Positions 35,727 to 49,408 of a stretch of 64,000 nucleotides of DNA are shown piece after piece. Source of the DNA: Smittia aterrima (lineage: Eukaryota; Arthropoda; Insecta; Diptera; Chironomidae); assembly GCA_033063855.1 (NCBI GenBank), contig CP093831.1, positions 9,362,001 through 9,426,000 of the forward strand, given 5' to 3'. The position numbers were made by a program, and so were the translations under genes. Positions within the stretch are counted from its first letter, which is position 1. Every line of letters begins with the position of its first letter. A model generated the notes under the pieces. The model was not told the DNA's origin. It saw nothing but the letters and a program-made list of their open reading frames with translations, and did no database searches.

Positions 35727-38700
35727 GTGAATGTACTGTTTTAATTTTCCTTTCCTCAAAAATGCATATCGCACAAAATTGTCAACACAACAAGAGATGA
35801 AATTTATTGGAACAAATAATTTATTGATGATCATCGAGCCGTCAAATCAAAGCTGGTGCTTTGATAGATGATATGGCAGTTGATGGATATTAAAATATTT
35901 TCTTATGTTAACCAAATATTAATGATACATCGTAGTGATAAGATACATGTTTGATGTTTAGGGATTCGTGGGCGGTGAGAGGATGCTACGTGATCAATAT
36001 TATTTCAATAGAGCTTAAAGAGGGGGAAGAAATAATTTTAAGCTAGCAAAGAGTGTAGGATCTAGAAAAATCTAGAAATGAATCGAAATGAGAAGAAAGA
36101 TTTTTCACGTTGCCTCGAATCCCTAAACATTGATCAATGACAAAAGCTTCAACCTGAAAATGCTCCCTGCTTCATTCATATCAATGAGAAAAAATGTAGC
36201 ATCAAAGTTAGTCCCACATGAAAGTAATCAAAATAATCTAACATTTGAACCCAACATATCGTTTAAACGTGAATTGTAATTTATGTGAATGTAATAATAT
36301 TTTTTTACTGCGTAAATAGTTGTTCAGCTCTTTAGACGATTGAGGTTAGTTCAACTCGTAATCTCATTTGCGCCCCACTCAATATCAAACAATTAGTCGT
36401 TGTAAAAATAACTTCCATTTACGATTCGCGAAAGTACTCGCGTCTCGAGGAAAAATTACACTCAATGTATTATTATGATGAAGAAAAAAAGATGAAAACA
36501 ATTAACAATGGACAATATCGATATACACTCCCCTTTAAATGTCTTATTACTCTTATCGATACGACATTAACCTTTCTGACTCTCTATCTCTCTCCTCCTG
36601 TAACCCAAAATATGATTAACAAGTTATACAAGTCGAAAACATGAAATTGAAAATAATGGACCGAACTCTTTTTGAACAAGAACGAATAATTTTTACAGAC
36701 TGGCTTCAATGGCACTTTAGTTTTTGTCATGTCATAAGAGGCGCGCAGGAAAGAAAACTTGATTGGCAAAGGTTCAATTTTTAAGACTGATTAGTGGGAA
36801 ATTTTTGTCCTTTCTCATTTCGCTTTCCATGGCTCAAAGACTTGGAGTTGACAGCTGTTAAAGAGTCAATACATCATATCCATTCTAGCTTCACTCCTAC
36901 TTTCATATCAATTGTGTTCTCATCATGAAATTAAAGTTCGATACGTAAATAATTTCCAGCAATATCAAAGTTGTTTCGTCCATTGTGCGTACTTATACAA
37001 TTATCTTGCTGTTCCTACTCAGTGAATCATGTTTCTGTTTGTTAAAGATGAAAACTGTTTGTCTCTCAGTCTCAACAATTTACACTTAAATTCCTGTAAC
37101 AATAAATATCGTAACGAAGCTACTTAAGATGATTGCAAGAGGGCGGCAAGTCGTGAAAGTGTTTTTCACCCCAAGAAAAAAAAACTTAAATTAAACTTTT
37201 ATAATCCTTTTGAATTATTAATGATATCAAAATTTTGATGCAAGCTAAGGATAAATGTCATTGCTGGAGTTTCTTTCCTTGTTGGAGAGTTGAATAAATG
37301 CAGAAGCAACTTTCGATAAGTATTAATTGATTAGATTTTACAGCTGACAATTATGGAATTAATAAACAAAACCACCGCTTTCTATCAAGAAAAGTTCTAA
37401 ACATTTCATTCAACGAGTCTCTCCCTCATTTACAGCCGCAATGAATAAATTATGAGGAGTTCTAGCGAAGTGGAAACGAAAATCGATTCGGGAAAAACTC
37501 GCACGGAAAGTTCATAATTGTCGAAATGTCCAAAACGATTTCGATTAGCTTTAGAACGTGACCTGCGTGGCCAATCACGATTAAAGCAATTCAGGAAGTT
37601 GAATGGACGATTAAATAAATTCAGGATCAACTTTTCCTTCTTTTCTAGGTAAGACCCTCCATCAACCGAGGATTATTGTGACCTAAGCTGAACTCGGATT
37701 AGTGTCGTGTGTTGATCGGATGTGCAAACGAACGAAACATAGAAAACTAATTTTCGTTTGTGTGCGATGCCTTGCGATGAATACTAGCGGCATTTGATAA
37801 TAACTTGTTGAACTCTTTCTCTCTGTCTCTCGCGGAGTTTTTCCCTTTTTTTGTGAGTTTTCGGCAAGCGACGATCGATTTTATGTTTCGAAAGAGTGAA
37901 ACACTAGTTCGTGTGATGATTCAGCAATATCACTCGAGGGAACTACACTTATAAGTTTCTGTCCACCTCTCGTTTCGTTCAAGTCAACCGCTCTAGTTTT
38001 GTTTGTACATCTTTAAACAAATGTTGAGCGACTTCCGAGCACATGTTCGATCGTCACACACTCGCAGATATTTCGCCGCGCGGCGCTTAGTTCATTTTTG
38101 CAGCTCTTTCTCGCTCAATTCCTTAAGTGTGTTTGTAGTCACTCGATCATGTATTAAATTCACTTTTTACTATAAAGACGATAGCAGCGATGTTCGCGAG
38201 CTCAGTTGCGATTTGAATTTTCAGCCGTGGAAACTTCTCCCTTATTTAGGAGTGTTCAGTGAGTGCCGTGAAAAGGTGATTAATGATAAATAGAAACGTC
38301 GAGCGAAGAAGAAATTTCTGATTTGCATTCGCCGAAGAGAATCAGTGAACGTGAAGTTTTGATTAATAAATACACAAGCTTACTCCTTAACAGTAAACGC
38401 GATTCAATGAGCGGATAAAATGTGGATTGTTAAGCAGTTTATAGAATGGCTCGACATAAATTCTAATTCAGATTTATTCTCCTTCTCAGCACAGCTTATT
38501 CATTTCTTCCATTTGGATTTATTTGTATTCTAACGTCTTCACAAAATTATTGCTCGATTGTTTCAAGCTAATTCGTCTCCCTGACAAAAGACTTACGAGA
38601 CAACGACGAAAAGAAAATGATGAAAATATCAAGAAAAGCTTAAACGACATGTAAATTACCTTGCAAGGCGAAAACAATAAAAATAGATAAAAAGTTTTTT

Positions 38701-41700
38701 TTACGGACTTTAATGGCAAAAGTTAGAAGAAGCTCTCGAATCAAGTGTCGGCGAGAAAAGAATTATTTTATGTGACTTTCTTTTGTTCGATGAATTGAAG
38801 TACGTGATACGAGTTCACGGACCTATTAACAGCTAACGTGCGAGTGAATTCCATAGATTCGCAGTAATCAGTTAACGTGACATTAAATTAAACGAATTCA
38901 GAATTCTTAACAAATCAGGTTCAGCTAGATTTGACGGATGAGAAGGGAATCATGTTTTTTAATGTCTGCCACGTGATGGTATGCAATGAAAGGATGAAGA
39001 TGCGACTAAGGAAGAAGAGAAGTGGCGCGAGAGTGTTGTGCAACGTGTTTCACACATTTAAAGTTGAATATGCAAAAAGAAAATTGCGGATGAAACTTAT
39101 TTCTGGTGTGTCTGAAAATTAAAATATAAAGTTCTCTTCTTCTCGTTGATGCCGGCGAGAAATTCTTTCGACGCAATTAAACTTCTCCCAAAATGAAATT
39201 CTCTGGAAGAACTCAGCGACCTTGAAATTTCTTACTCTCTCAGTTTATGCTTCTTATTGCGTTTTAATGAGTGTACGAAGAGCTCCCATGTTGCACTTCT
39301 CAGAAAAGAATCACAAAAAGGTTCAAAACACGCAAGTCGGAGTTCGTTTGAATCGTCAAGAACTTTGACTCAGAGAAAATTTTGTTTCATTTCGCGGAAG
39401 AAAAATATTTGACTTAAAAAGTTTTTATCAAAGTGAATTCTTCATAAGAATTTGCTTAACTCTTCAAACATCTTTAAGTCACTCAATTGTTGTTTCTTTT
39501 GATAAAATTGGCTCATATCATTCGACACTATCAACATTAAAATATTTTCTGGTTTCCGAGTTCATTAGTATGGAAATTTTTCATCGTTCACTCTCGAGTT
39601 GAGACTCTCAATTCTATTTTTAAGACTACACATGGAAATCGTTTCGTAACGGAATCTCCGCATGATTATTTGCCGATTATCGCCGTGTTTGTTTAATTTG
39701 CAATCGGCTAATCACATTTTACAATTTAATTTTTCATCGTCATTAATCGTTATTTATTTTCCACGCTTAATGAATCAATTTTTCATTGCGCAATATTTCT
39801 CGAGAGACACAAGAGGATAAAAAAAATCTTGTGATTTCAAAAATCAATCACATTCGTTCTCGTAAAGTGAAACACCCGAAACTGAGGAAATAAATTTTCT
39901 GCCTCAAGAGATTCTGTCCATCATAAACTTTCCTAATTGCCTGTAAAACTTCTTGAAATGTTTAGATACGAAAAATCTCATGATGATGAATAAATAACTC
40001 GTGAATCATTTAAAGCGAAGCTATTGACAGAACTTATCAACGTAGAACTCTTTTCAAATAGAACTTTTTGTTTAAGCTTTTATGTAAATGCGTGACGACA
40101 CGATTTGAGTCGAAAGCAATAGCAGACAATCGAAGGTTGTTCATCTCTGGAATTATTATTGACTTTATTTTTATTTCGCGCGGAGAACTTCTCCGAATTT
40201 AGCGGAAACAGTTTAGCAAGTTTGATTAAATTAAAATTAAAGTTTTTTATAGAAAAGTAAATATTCAGTTTCAAAGTTTGCATTTCTGTTGAAAAAGGAG
40301 AAGAAACTTTCTTCAGGAAAGTTAAATTGAATTTAGTTTCTTAATTACTTTAATTCAACTTTAACTACGTCGTTACAGCAATTAAAATAAAATATTTGAT
40401 CACCAGTTCAACCAATAAAACTTGAATTGAGTTTTCTCGTTCGTCTCCGATAACTCACAAGCCACAAACAAAGATTGCACAAGCTTCTCATTCTCCTACT
40501 TCCGAGCAACTGATCATTAAACAAACGACTTACTCGAGAGCCGCTTCAACCGTTTGCCAACATTAAATTCATTCATTAATCATCATAGACGAGTCTGGTT
40601 AATTATTATTCATGTCTCGTTAGTTGACAGTTGTACAATCGCTGTTTTTTCAATTGGAGTTGAATCGTGAATGCTTCGGAACAAAATCAACAGAACGATT
40701 AAATGTCACTGATTGTAGGCGAGAAAATTAACATCGACAGTTGATTATTAAGTGTTTTGGTTAGAACAATGAATTGATTTCGCTGAAGCCTAACAATTTA
40801 AAAGCTGATTTGGGTAACCACACGCGAAATGCATTTCAATTAAGTTAAAGAGGTGCACGATTAAACAAACTCTTGCGTAAATAAACAAACTGATTGCGTA
40901 AACAACTTCATTACACACGACGCAAGCTGATAAGCACTTTATAATTTCTCACAGAGCAATATTGGAGTATACAACGACGTTATCGTGTGTTGGGCTTTAA
41001 TTTCACGCATGAAAGAACGTGCGGGCGAAATTCATGAGCCCTTAATTACTAATTTTACGCTTCGTTGTGATAAATGTGCGCATCCCAAAAGAAAACCGCT
41101 TGGTCGCTCAGAGACTTGAAGTTGAAGACATAAATTGAAGCCACCTGTGAGAATAGGACAATAAAGTTTGAAATATCTTAGGTCTGGAGTTGTGACGGAC
41201 TTGTCTATTTATTTGACTAGTTCGTCATCATCCAACAGATGTGTCAATTGAGATCTGAAAATAAAAATATTTTCTTCACGTTTCAATTTTGTTTAATTCA
41301 CGTTTTACGTTTGAAATCACATTCCATCTCTTCTCATGAAGTGAACCAGTTCACTTGCTTTCAGTTCAAGTGAGCGAGCAAATTACTTAAGACACGACGA
41401 CAATCATCAATATTTATGTTGAAGGCCCCTTAGGCTTCTCAAATTTTTATGTTTGACAAGAAAAAAATTTCTTGTGGGAGAATGTAAATATTTTCATTTC
41501 GATTGGAAAAATATTAAACACAAGTGATTCGAATCATTGGTTGTTTTCATTCTACTGCTGTTTACCGAGAATGCTTGGAGCAACTTTTACGGCAATAGCT
41601 TGAACAGAGCAATCGGAGGAATCCATAGCAATCAGATTAACTGAGGGCAAAGATGGAAATATCTGAAGGCTGTGTCAGTTAAAGGAATGTTGCACACCGT

Positions 41701-43072
41701 GAAGTTTATAACTTTTGTTCAAAACGTGCTCAAATGGGATTCGTCTTGTTTTGAATTGCGAAGCAAATTGAATAACAGTTGAAGCTGGAAAACTGCAACT
41801 CTTTCAATTCAATTGTTGTTTGTTATTTGAAGAGAAAATGTTCAGAAAACTGAAATCTGCTTATCTTCAATGTTTGAGGGGAAATTTCATTTTATAATTT
41901 ATTTTATTCAGAGTTTCTGAAGATTTAAAAGATCAGAAAGCTATCTAGAAGAAATATTTTACTTTTAATCACTTTTTGCACGACACGTTCTTTCCATGTT
42001 GTTTTTAAATAAATCCCTTTAACTTAAACTTGTTTTCAAGACTCAAGCAAAACAAGAAGTCGACAAAAAGACGGATGAGAATCATTACAGATTGTTACAA
42101 GTCGACATAAAACATGATTGATCTTGGCTTCTGTTTTCCCTTAAGGAGATCAAACGTAACTTAGAAACTATCGGCAGCTGTCAACAATCTATGAAATCCT
42201 TTTAAAGCTCGCAAAAGAAAAACTCAGACAGAACTCATAGAAACTCAATTTGAATAGAAAGCGTTCAATGAACGTTTCATGAAATCTGAAACTTGAATCA
42301 GAATGACGAAGCGATGCGCTCTCAATAACTCAAGGGAAACATAAATTCTTCTTCTTTTTGTATATGATGCACAAGAAGGTCAACGGAACCAAAAATAAAT
42401 TCCCATTTCCCATGAACTCTAAAGTTCCTCGACAGGACAGAGGAAGAACTGCATTATGACCAACAAAAAGTTTAAAAAAGTACCGCATGCAGATGTTGGT
42501 GCAACAACGTCGTCTGCATTTGAGGAAAGCAAAGTTTAACTTTGTGTCGATGTGGGAAAATCTCCTTTCAACGTGTATCTGTCTCAAGCTTTGCTTTGCA
42601 AATTGAAATTCATGCAACCATTCCTTCCGCTCAAATCAAAATGAAAACAAACAAATTGACGTTTGTTCACTTGGATTTACTCGAAGCATAAATATTTGAA
42701 GCACACACGGAGCTTCCTCTGTGTAGTATTTGAATAAGTTGATGATGAGAATGTGAGAGATGAGATGGAATAGATAAGCTCAGACACTAATGATAAAGAT
42801 TTGTCTGAGTTCATCATATTGAGTCCAATTTGAGTAAAACTTCACAGCCGCACGAACATATCAAGTGCGAGAAAGCTATTCCTTCTCATAAAAAGCTTTT
42901 TATATCCGTCGTTGTTTAAACGAGCACTGATTTAATTCAATTAGTTTGCGTCATTATGTCATACCGCTTGATTCTCTCTCGTGCTGAGGTTTTCTAAACA
43001 TAGCTTCTGTGAACTTGAGACAGATTTTGAACTTGATTACCTTCATTCTAGAAAGCTTTCGGAACGTGAGAC
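35727..43072. other. tincar 3' UTR, intergenic DNA and probable Ncc 5' region
   Basis: No supported coding sequence. AATAAA at 37101-37106 is the first clear candidate tinc signal and would give a 3' UTR of about 1.4 kb. A pyrimidine-rich acceptor-like site ends at 43051, just before the Ncc start codon, so an upstream non-coding Ncc exon probably lies in this stretch; about 37.7-38.3 kb is one possible place. A tandem repeat with forkhead-like sites lies at 40863-40903. The open frame at 38027-38293 (about 90 aa) has no family match that I can see. Confidence 0.5.
40863..40903. repeat. Tandem 20/21-bp repeat containing forkhead-type sites
   Basis: AAACAAACTCTTGCGTAAAT (40863-40882) is followed at once by a copy ending GATTGCGTAAAC (40883-40903). 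The joint reads GTAAATAAACAAAC and the end reads GTAAACAAC, both good matches to the FoxO/FoxA core RTAAAYA. It lies 2.2 kb upstream of the Ncc start. An enhancer role is inferred. Confidence 0.45.
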
Positions 43073-46000
43073 ATGTCTAAGGATGCGTCGAATTCGTTGG
43101 AGCTCACTGCGATCCCAAGAGTCGCCTCAGCAAATCGATTTCAAGTTAATCCGGTAAATAAAAGTTCTAACGGCGGAGCAGCTGAGGTTCCCGAAGATGA
43201 CGATCAGTTCAATGAGGATGAGACGGAAATTATTCGACAAAGAAGAACTTCAAGAATTCAATCGATTAAAAGCAGCTTTAGAGATTCTACGAAGGAGCGA
43301 AAAGAAAGCATTGCTCGTTTTAAAGTCTCAGACGATAATTCCGATTCAAACGACGAAGACGAGAACCTTTTAGATGGAAATGAATACGACACAAAGTACG
43401 GACGAAGTTTTAGGTAAAATGAAAAGATTCTTCGAATGAAATCAAATTCCTGAACAAAGCTTTTCGTAGACATTTCACAAGAGAAGCTTTGCCGAGATTG
43501 GACAACTATCGGAACATCCTTTCGATTCAAGCGGGAACTCGTCCAACTCTGGAAGAACTCCACAACGCAACTATTGTCAATAAGGTGAGTGATCAATCGA
43601 TTTGTTGACAAGAACTCGTTGTTGTTTGACTTGGCAATTTTCACTCAAACATTGCATCAAGACATTCTCCGTGATTGAATTTAAAAGTTCAATTTCGTTC
43701 GTGACTGTCAATTGAAACTTTTTACGTCGAATGTTCTTTTATAAAATTCTTAAACAATAGCTCTGTAAACATTCTGAAGAAAAATATTTCTTGCATTTCT
43801 TTTGCAAGTCGATAAATGAAAGTTGTCATAGAGACCCTTCGAAAAGTCACAACCTTGATGTTTGTAAACATATTTTCCTCTGTTCGATGTTTGATAAACA
43901 ATGTTCACAGAACTTCATTGATTCGATGACTCAAGTCTGCTAATTGACGCAAGTTTGCAAACGATAATTGTAAGTTCTAATTTAATTTAAAGAGTTGATG
44001 AAAGAAATAGACATGCAATGAATTGAATGACGGAGTCAAGTTGAGTAATGATATGGCAGAGGTTAAAGTTTAATTAAACATCGCACATCACAATTTTAAT
44101 TGAGAAATTTTATGTTCATGTTACTCGAGACAAATAATACTCAAAAGAAGCTTAAAGTCTGTCCAATTCCCTTAAGGCGGGAGATTATGGCAGCAACATG
44201 GGACGAGTTCATTCAAACATTAATTAGAAAGACAAAATTACCGAAATATTTGTTTTGATAAGACAGAAATCCCAAAAGTTTTTTTTTCCGAATCCCTACG
44301 AATGTAATGATGAATGACAACGCAAGGCCATTGAACAGCATTTACGAATTTGTTTTGTGGGCGAATCAAGAGACTGAAGGACAGTAAATAAAATATATTT
44401 CGCTTCATTGGAATACGATACGTTTGAAAGCTAAACGAATATTATTTGTAAATCGGAGTGACTATTGCGAACGTTTATTTGCCGAAATGGTTTTTATTGA
44501 AATCCCTTTTGCGGCGAGAGTACAATAAAATGCGAAATGTTGCGACGTGAATCGCTATAACAACGATAAGCAGAGCAAATTTGCATTCGACCAGATTGAA
44601 ATATTCGGAACGGAAAATTAATAACTTCCACTCTGATTCAGTTCGCGTTTCACTGAAGCATCAGGTCTCTGGGAAGTAGTTAAGGCTACTCGGAAGCTTC
44701 TGAAACGATCGTCTGGGGAGAATTGTGATTGACGTTTGCGATTGTTTTGTTTGGCGAGGCGTTTGATGCTCGCGAAGTATCACAACATGAGTCATTAACC
44801 CTGAGAAGAGGCTTCCAGCGAAAGAATAATTTATAACAATCATACATCACCCGGGACGCTGACAAGCGCAATTCCAGCCGAACGTCAAGATTGATTAATC
44901 GCTTTGGCACACTCCATCACTTCGATACTCTTAGCCTCTTAGCTGTTCATTTGATTGAGTCTAATTGTGATCTCAAGTCTTGACCTACGGCAATTCCTTT
45001 CAAGTTGAACGCGACCTCGCTTCGTCTTCGTCCTACTCCTTCTCGTTATCAATTGTGACTGAATTAGCTGGTGTCGTGTTGCTGCGCTTCGTTAAACAAG
45101 ATTCACTTTTGTAACTCAATTGGCTAGCTGCGTAGCGGATTCATTAACATAATTACGATAACAAAAGCTACTTTCCAGTATTCAATAGCGACGAGGAAAA
45201 AACACCGTACAGATTGGATTATTTTTTTCTAAAATTCCTGGAAATATTCGTTATCCGGGCAGGTTTTTCATAATAGTCCTCATTTTTCTTTTAATTGTCA
45301 AATTTGAAATTCGGTGAATCATCAGACAGCTCAATTGTTAAATTGGTTTACGTCATCAATTAAGCTGAGATCGGATCTTTTAACCTTTGAAATTCGAAGC
45401 TAATTAAATCATGATTCATGAAGTGTGCTCGTTGCAGTTTAACTTAAAACATTAAATGTTTTAAGAGCAAATAATTCAACCGACAGCTCTTAATTGTTTA
45501 ACGATTCTAAATCTTTTGTTCATTGAATTATCATCAATTCAACAAACTCTGAACAAACTTTGAATTTAACATTGTCTGAGCAAATAGTCTGAAATTATTG
45601 TATCAAATTGATTTCCCTTTCTTTCAATCGTCAGGCACAGACGCTGCCAGGAAATATCGATCCTGAAGCACTCTCAACTGGTCAACTGAAGTTTGGATGG
45701 ATCAAGGGAGTACTAATGCGATGCCTACTCAACATTTGGGGTGTCATGTTGTTTTTGCGGTTGAGTTGGGTAGTTGGCGAAGCTGGTAAATAAAAAATAA
45801 ATTTTTATTTCTCCGCAAATAAGTTTAATTATGTTTCTATGGTGATACAGGAATTTATCAAGCTCTGATTTTAATTTCTACCACGACTGTCGTCACCACA
45901 ATCACGGCTTTATCAATGAGCGCTATCAGCACGAATGGGATTATAAAAGGTTAAACCTTAATCACATTTATATAATCATTTCATAGAAATATTGATTTGC

Positions 46001-49000
46001 AGGCGGCGGAACGTATTTCATGATATCACGATCTCTCGGTCCCGAGTTTGGTGGATCAATTGGATTGATTTTTTCATTAGCAAATGCAGTTGCGTGTGCC
46101 ATGTACGTTGTTGGCTTCTGTGAATCGATGTTGGATCTTCTTACGTCATTCGGAATGGAGATCATCGATGGAGGCATTCAAGACGTTCGAATTATTGGAA
46201 GTCTTACCATCGTAATCCTTTTGTTAATTGTCGTCATTGGAATGGAGTGGGAAGCGAAGGTTGGTTCATTATCTCTCGATTATTGTTTGGTTTTATCAAC
46301 TAGAACTTGCTTTCAAGGCTCAAATTGTTCTGCTTATTATTTTGCTGCTGGCAATTGTGGATTTTCTCATTGGAACAGTTTATGGGCCTAAATCAGATTT
46401 GGAAAAAGCGAAAGGTTTCCTCGGCTACAACAGTAAGTTTTCCCTTTTACGTCATGATGAGTATGACGTGGTTCATTAATGAAAACAAAACTTTTTCTCA
46501 CGTTTCAGTGACGCTCCTACAAACAAACTTCTTTCCGGATTATCGGCTTGATAAGTCAAGAGGCGAACAACATGATTTCTTCTCCGTGTTTTCCATTTTC
46601 TTCCCAGCTGCTACAGGAATTCTTGCTGGAGCAAATATCTCTGGAGATCTCACTGATCCACAGAAGAGCATTCCCAAGGGAACGTTGTTGGCTATTTTTC
46701 TCACAACTTTGTCGTATCTCGGCATGGCTGTGATGGCTGGTAGTGTAATGGCCAGAGACGCAACAGGAAACGTAGCACAACTTGCTGACTGGTCCTTCCT
46801 TAATTGTGAAGCCCAGAACTGCACGTATGGCCTGCAAAACTCTTTCCAAGTCATTGAGCTTGTCTCCGCCTTTGGCCCACTCATCTACGCAGGTTGCTTC
46901 GCCGCAACATTGTCGTCCGCCCTCGCATCATTAGTCTCGGCTCCGAAAGTGTTTCAAGCTCTCTGCAAGGACGAACTTTATCCCAAAATTAAATGGTTCG
47001 CAAAAGGATTCGGAAAAAACAACGAGCCCGTAAGGGGTTACGTCTTAACTTTTGTTATTGCGATGGGGTAAAGCTTTTACGAGATCTTTTGGTTAAAGGT
47101 GATTTAATTTCTATCACAACCTTTGTCCTTCTAGCTTCATCCTCATCGGAGAACTCAATGCAATCGCTCCGCTTATATCAAATTTCTTCCTCGCAGCGTA
47201 CACTCTCATCAATTTCAGTACATTCCATGCGAGTCTTGCGAAGCCTGTGGGCTGGCGACCTAAATTCCGATATTATAATATGTGGTTGAGTCTTGTCGGG
47301 GCAATCTTATGTGTTGCTGTTATGTTCTTAATTTCATGGATCACTGCTCTCTTGACCTTTGCGGTAGTCATCACGCTTTATCTTGTCGTTGCTTATCGAA
47401 AGCCTGATGTTAACTGGGGATCAACTCAACAAGCTCAAACTTATAAAAATGCTTTGATGAGCGTTCAACAGTTGAACTACGTAGAAGAGCATGTTAAAAA
47501 TTATCGACCACAAATTTTAGTTCTTGCTGGACCACCAAACTCTCGTCCTCAACTCGTCAACTTCGGTTATCTCCTGACAAAGAAATTGTCACTATTAGTG
47601 TGCGGGCACGTCATGAAAACGCAAATTTCTCAGAAATACCGGAATTATTTGCTAAGGAAATCTAACGACTGGTGTAGACGACACAAAGTGAAAGCGTTCT
47701 ATTCTTTAGTCGATGACAATGACTTTGAAACCGGCGCTCGAGCGTTAATGCAAGCAACCGGAATCGGAAAGTTGAAGCCGAACATCCTCTTGATGGGTTA
47801 TAAGAACGATTGGCAGACGTGCGACATCTCTGAACTAGAAAAATATTTCAATGTCGTTCACAAGGCTTTTGACATGTACTTGGCTGTTGCGATCCTTCGA
47901 GTACCAAACGGATTAGATTTCTCACAGATCTTAGGAGATGAAGCACCCCGGCACATTCTCGAAGCTCCCAAGACACTCACCTCGAACGACAGCTCTGCTG
48001 ACTTAGTCGAACGCGCAAAGAACAGCTCCATTCATGGCAGCTGTGATTCGTTAAGTAGAAATGTTTCGCAAGGTAAGATAGAACCAATAAACGCGATGCA
48101 TGATGAAATCTTTCAAATGTCAGAAAACACTGAAAGCTTTCCTTGCTTGTAAAAACAAATTCTTCTTCTTCATTTACATGACATGACTTGCACAATCCAC
48201 TTTATGTTGAATGAACCACAAAAGCACTTTATTTCCATATCTTTCTCTTTCTATTTTAACTCGCATTCAACTTTAAAACACAAGAGGAGAAATTAAATGG
48301 AAATGGCTTTGATGCTAAGCAGCAGAAGAAGGGTAAGTCTTACAAATCACCTGAGTGACGATGATGGAAGCGAGAACAATTTAAATTGCTCGTTAATTTT
48401 ATCGTTGCCGCTTGTTGCTCATGAATTATGAAATGCTCGGCATGATGAAAGCTCGTTATGCGAAATTGGATTTTCTTAAGAAATTTTCGTTTGCATTCTT
48501 TAATTGGATTTTTATTTGAATTTCTTTAGCGAGCAGCACAAGCGATTTGACAATGACACACAACGTTTCCGATGCTCCCGATCCGATTGACATCAAGAGC
48601 AAGCTTTTGAATGTGAGATTTTATTTTATTGAAATTCGATAATTCTTCTGATGGATTTGCTTTTAGTCTTCGGCGAGCAAGGGAAATTCTAAGAAAATTG
48701 ATAACGATCCGTCTTTGTTGTACCGTGGCCCTGGTGGTTCAGAGTTACCGAAAGATGTTATTGATGAGTTGACCCGTTTCAATAAGAAACAACGCAAAGA
48801 CGCAGTTATTGATGTTTGGTGGCTCTACGACGATGGAGGATTAACTCTATTGCTACCTTATATCATCAGTACACGACGAAATTGGAACACGTGCCGCCTT
48901 CGGGTGTTTGCTCTAGCAAACAAAAACTCAGAACTTGAATTTGAGCAGCGATCAATGGCCAGCTTATTATCGAAATTCCGAATAGATTACTCTGACTTGA

Positions 49001-49408
49001 TTCTCCTTCCCGACATCACGAAGAAGCCCGAAGATACGACCGTGAAATTCTTCAACGATTTAATTAAGGATTTCGTTTCGACATCGGACGAGGGAGACGA
49101 ATGTAAGACGAACTCCAATGAAGCGAAGGATTCGCTTGTTTACACTCCACTTTCTATTTTCAGCTCGCATCACAAAAGCTGATTTGTTAGCCGTACAGGA
49201 CAAAACCAACAGACACTTGAGATTAAGAGAGTATCTGTTGGAGCACTCGAAAGATTCTGATCTTATCGTCATGACACTTCCGATGCCTCGAAGAAATATT
49301 ATTAAAGCGGCGCATTACTTGGCGTGGCTTGAAGCTCTGAGTCGTGATCTTCCTCCATTCCTCTTCGTTCGTGGCAATCAACAATCTGTTCTGACTTTCT
49401 ATTCATAG
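43073..49408 (+). CDS. Ncc69: Na-K-2Cl cotransporter, SLC12A1/2 type (Ncc69/NKCC)
   Basis: Coding exons: 43073-43413, 43470-43584, 45635-45785, 45851-45949, 46003-46259, 46318-46432, 46509-47067, 47135-48072, (optional 48285-48332), 48530-48612, 48667-49102, 49164-49408. They join in phase to 1112 aa, or 1128 with the optional exon. The N-terminus has two SPAK/OSR1/Fray docking motifs, RFQV (residues 22-25) and RFKV (82-85), then HFTREALPRLDNYRN, the phospho-threonine segment of NKCCs. The membrane core (FGWIKGVLMRCLLNIWGVMLF, NGIIKGGGTYFMISR, FPAATGILAGANISGDL) and the C-terminal SLC12 domain (ending GNQQSVLTFYS) match bumetanide-sensitive cotransporters. These import Na, K and Cl electroneutrally in glia and tubules and are activated by WNK-Fray phosphorylation. 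The paralogue (Ncc69 versus the second fly NKCC) is not certain. Donors GTTAAA and GTTGGT at introns 4 and 5 are weak. Confidence 0.93.
43585..45634 (+). other. Second coding intron of the cotransporter (2.05 kb)
   Basis: Donor AAG|GTGAGT and acceptor ending TCGTCAG. It separates the cytoplasmic N-terminus from the first membrane helix. No coding sequence or clear repeat inside; AT-rich with scattered TTTAATT runs. Confidence 0.75.
48285..48332 (+). other. Ncc69: Candidate 48-bp cassette exon of the cotransporter
   Basis: A stretch in the intron 48073-48529 is flanked by a CAAG acceptor (48281-48284) and a strong donor G|GTAAGT (48333). It is phase 1 on both sides, so it inserts 16 residues (EEKLNGNGFDAKQQKK plus a changed junction Gly) without shifting the frame. 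The Lys/Asn/Gln-rich composition suits the variable cytoplasmic linker of NKCC C-termini. The upstream pyrimidine tract is interrupted by AAAACA, which fits optional use. Confidence 0.5.

Noticed and set aside
38027..38293. Possible 90-residue protein or upstream frame before the cotransporter
   Set aside because: No signal peptide, domain or repeat that I recognise; kept only as a possible leader segment.
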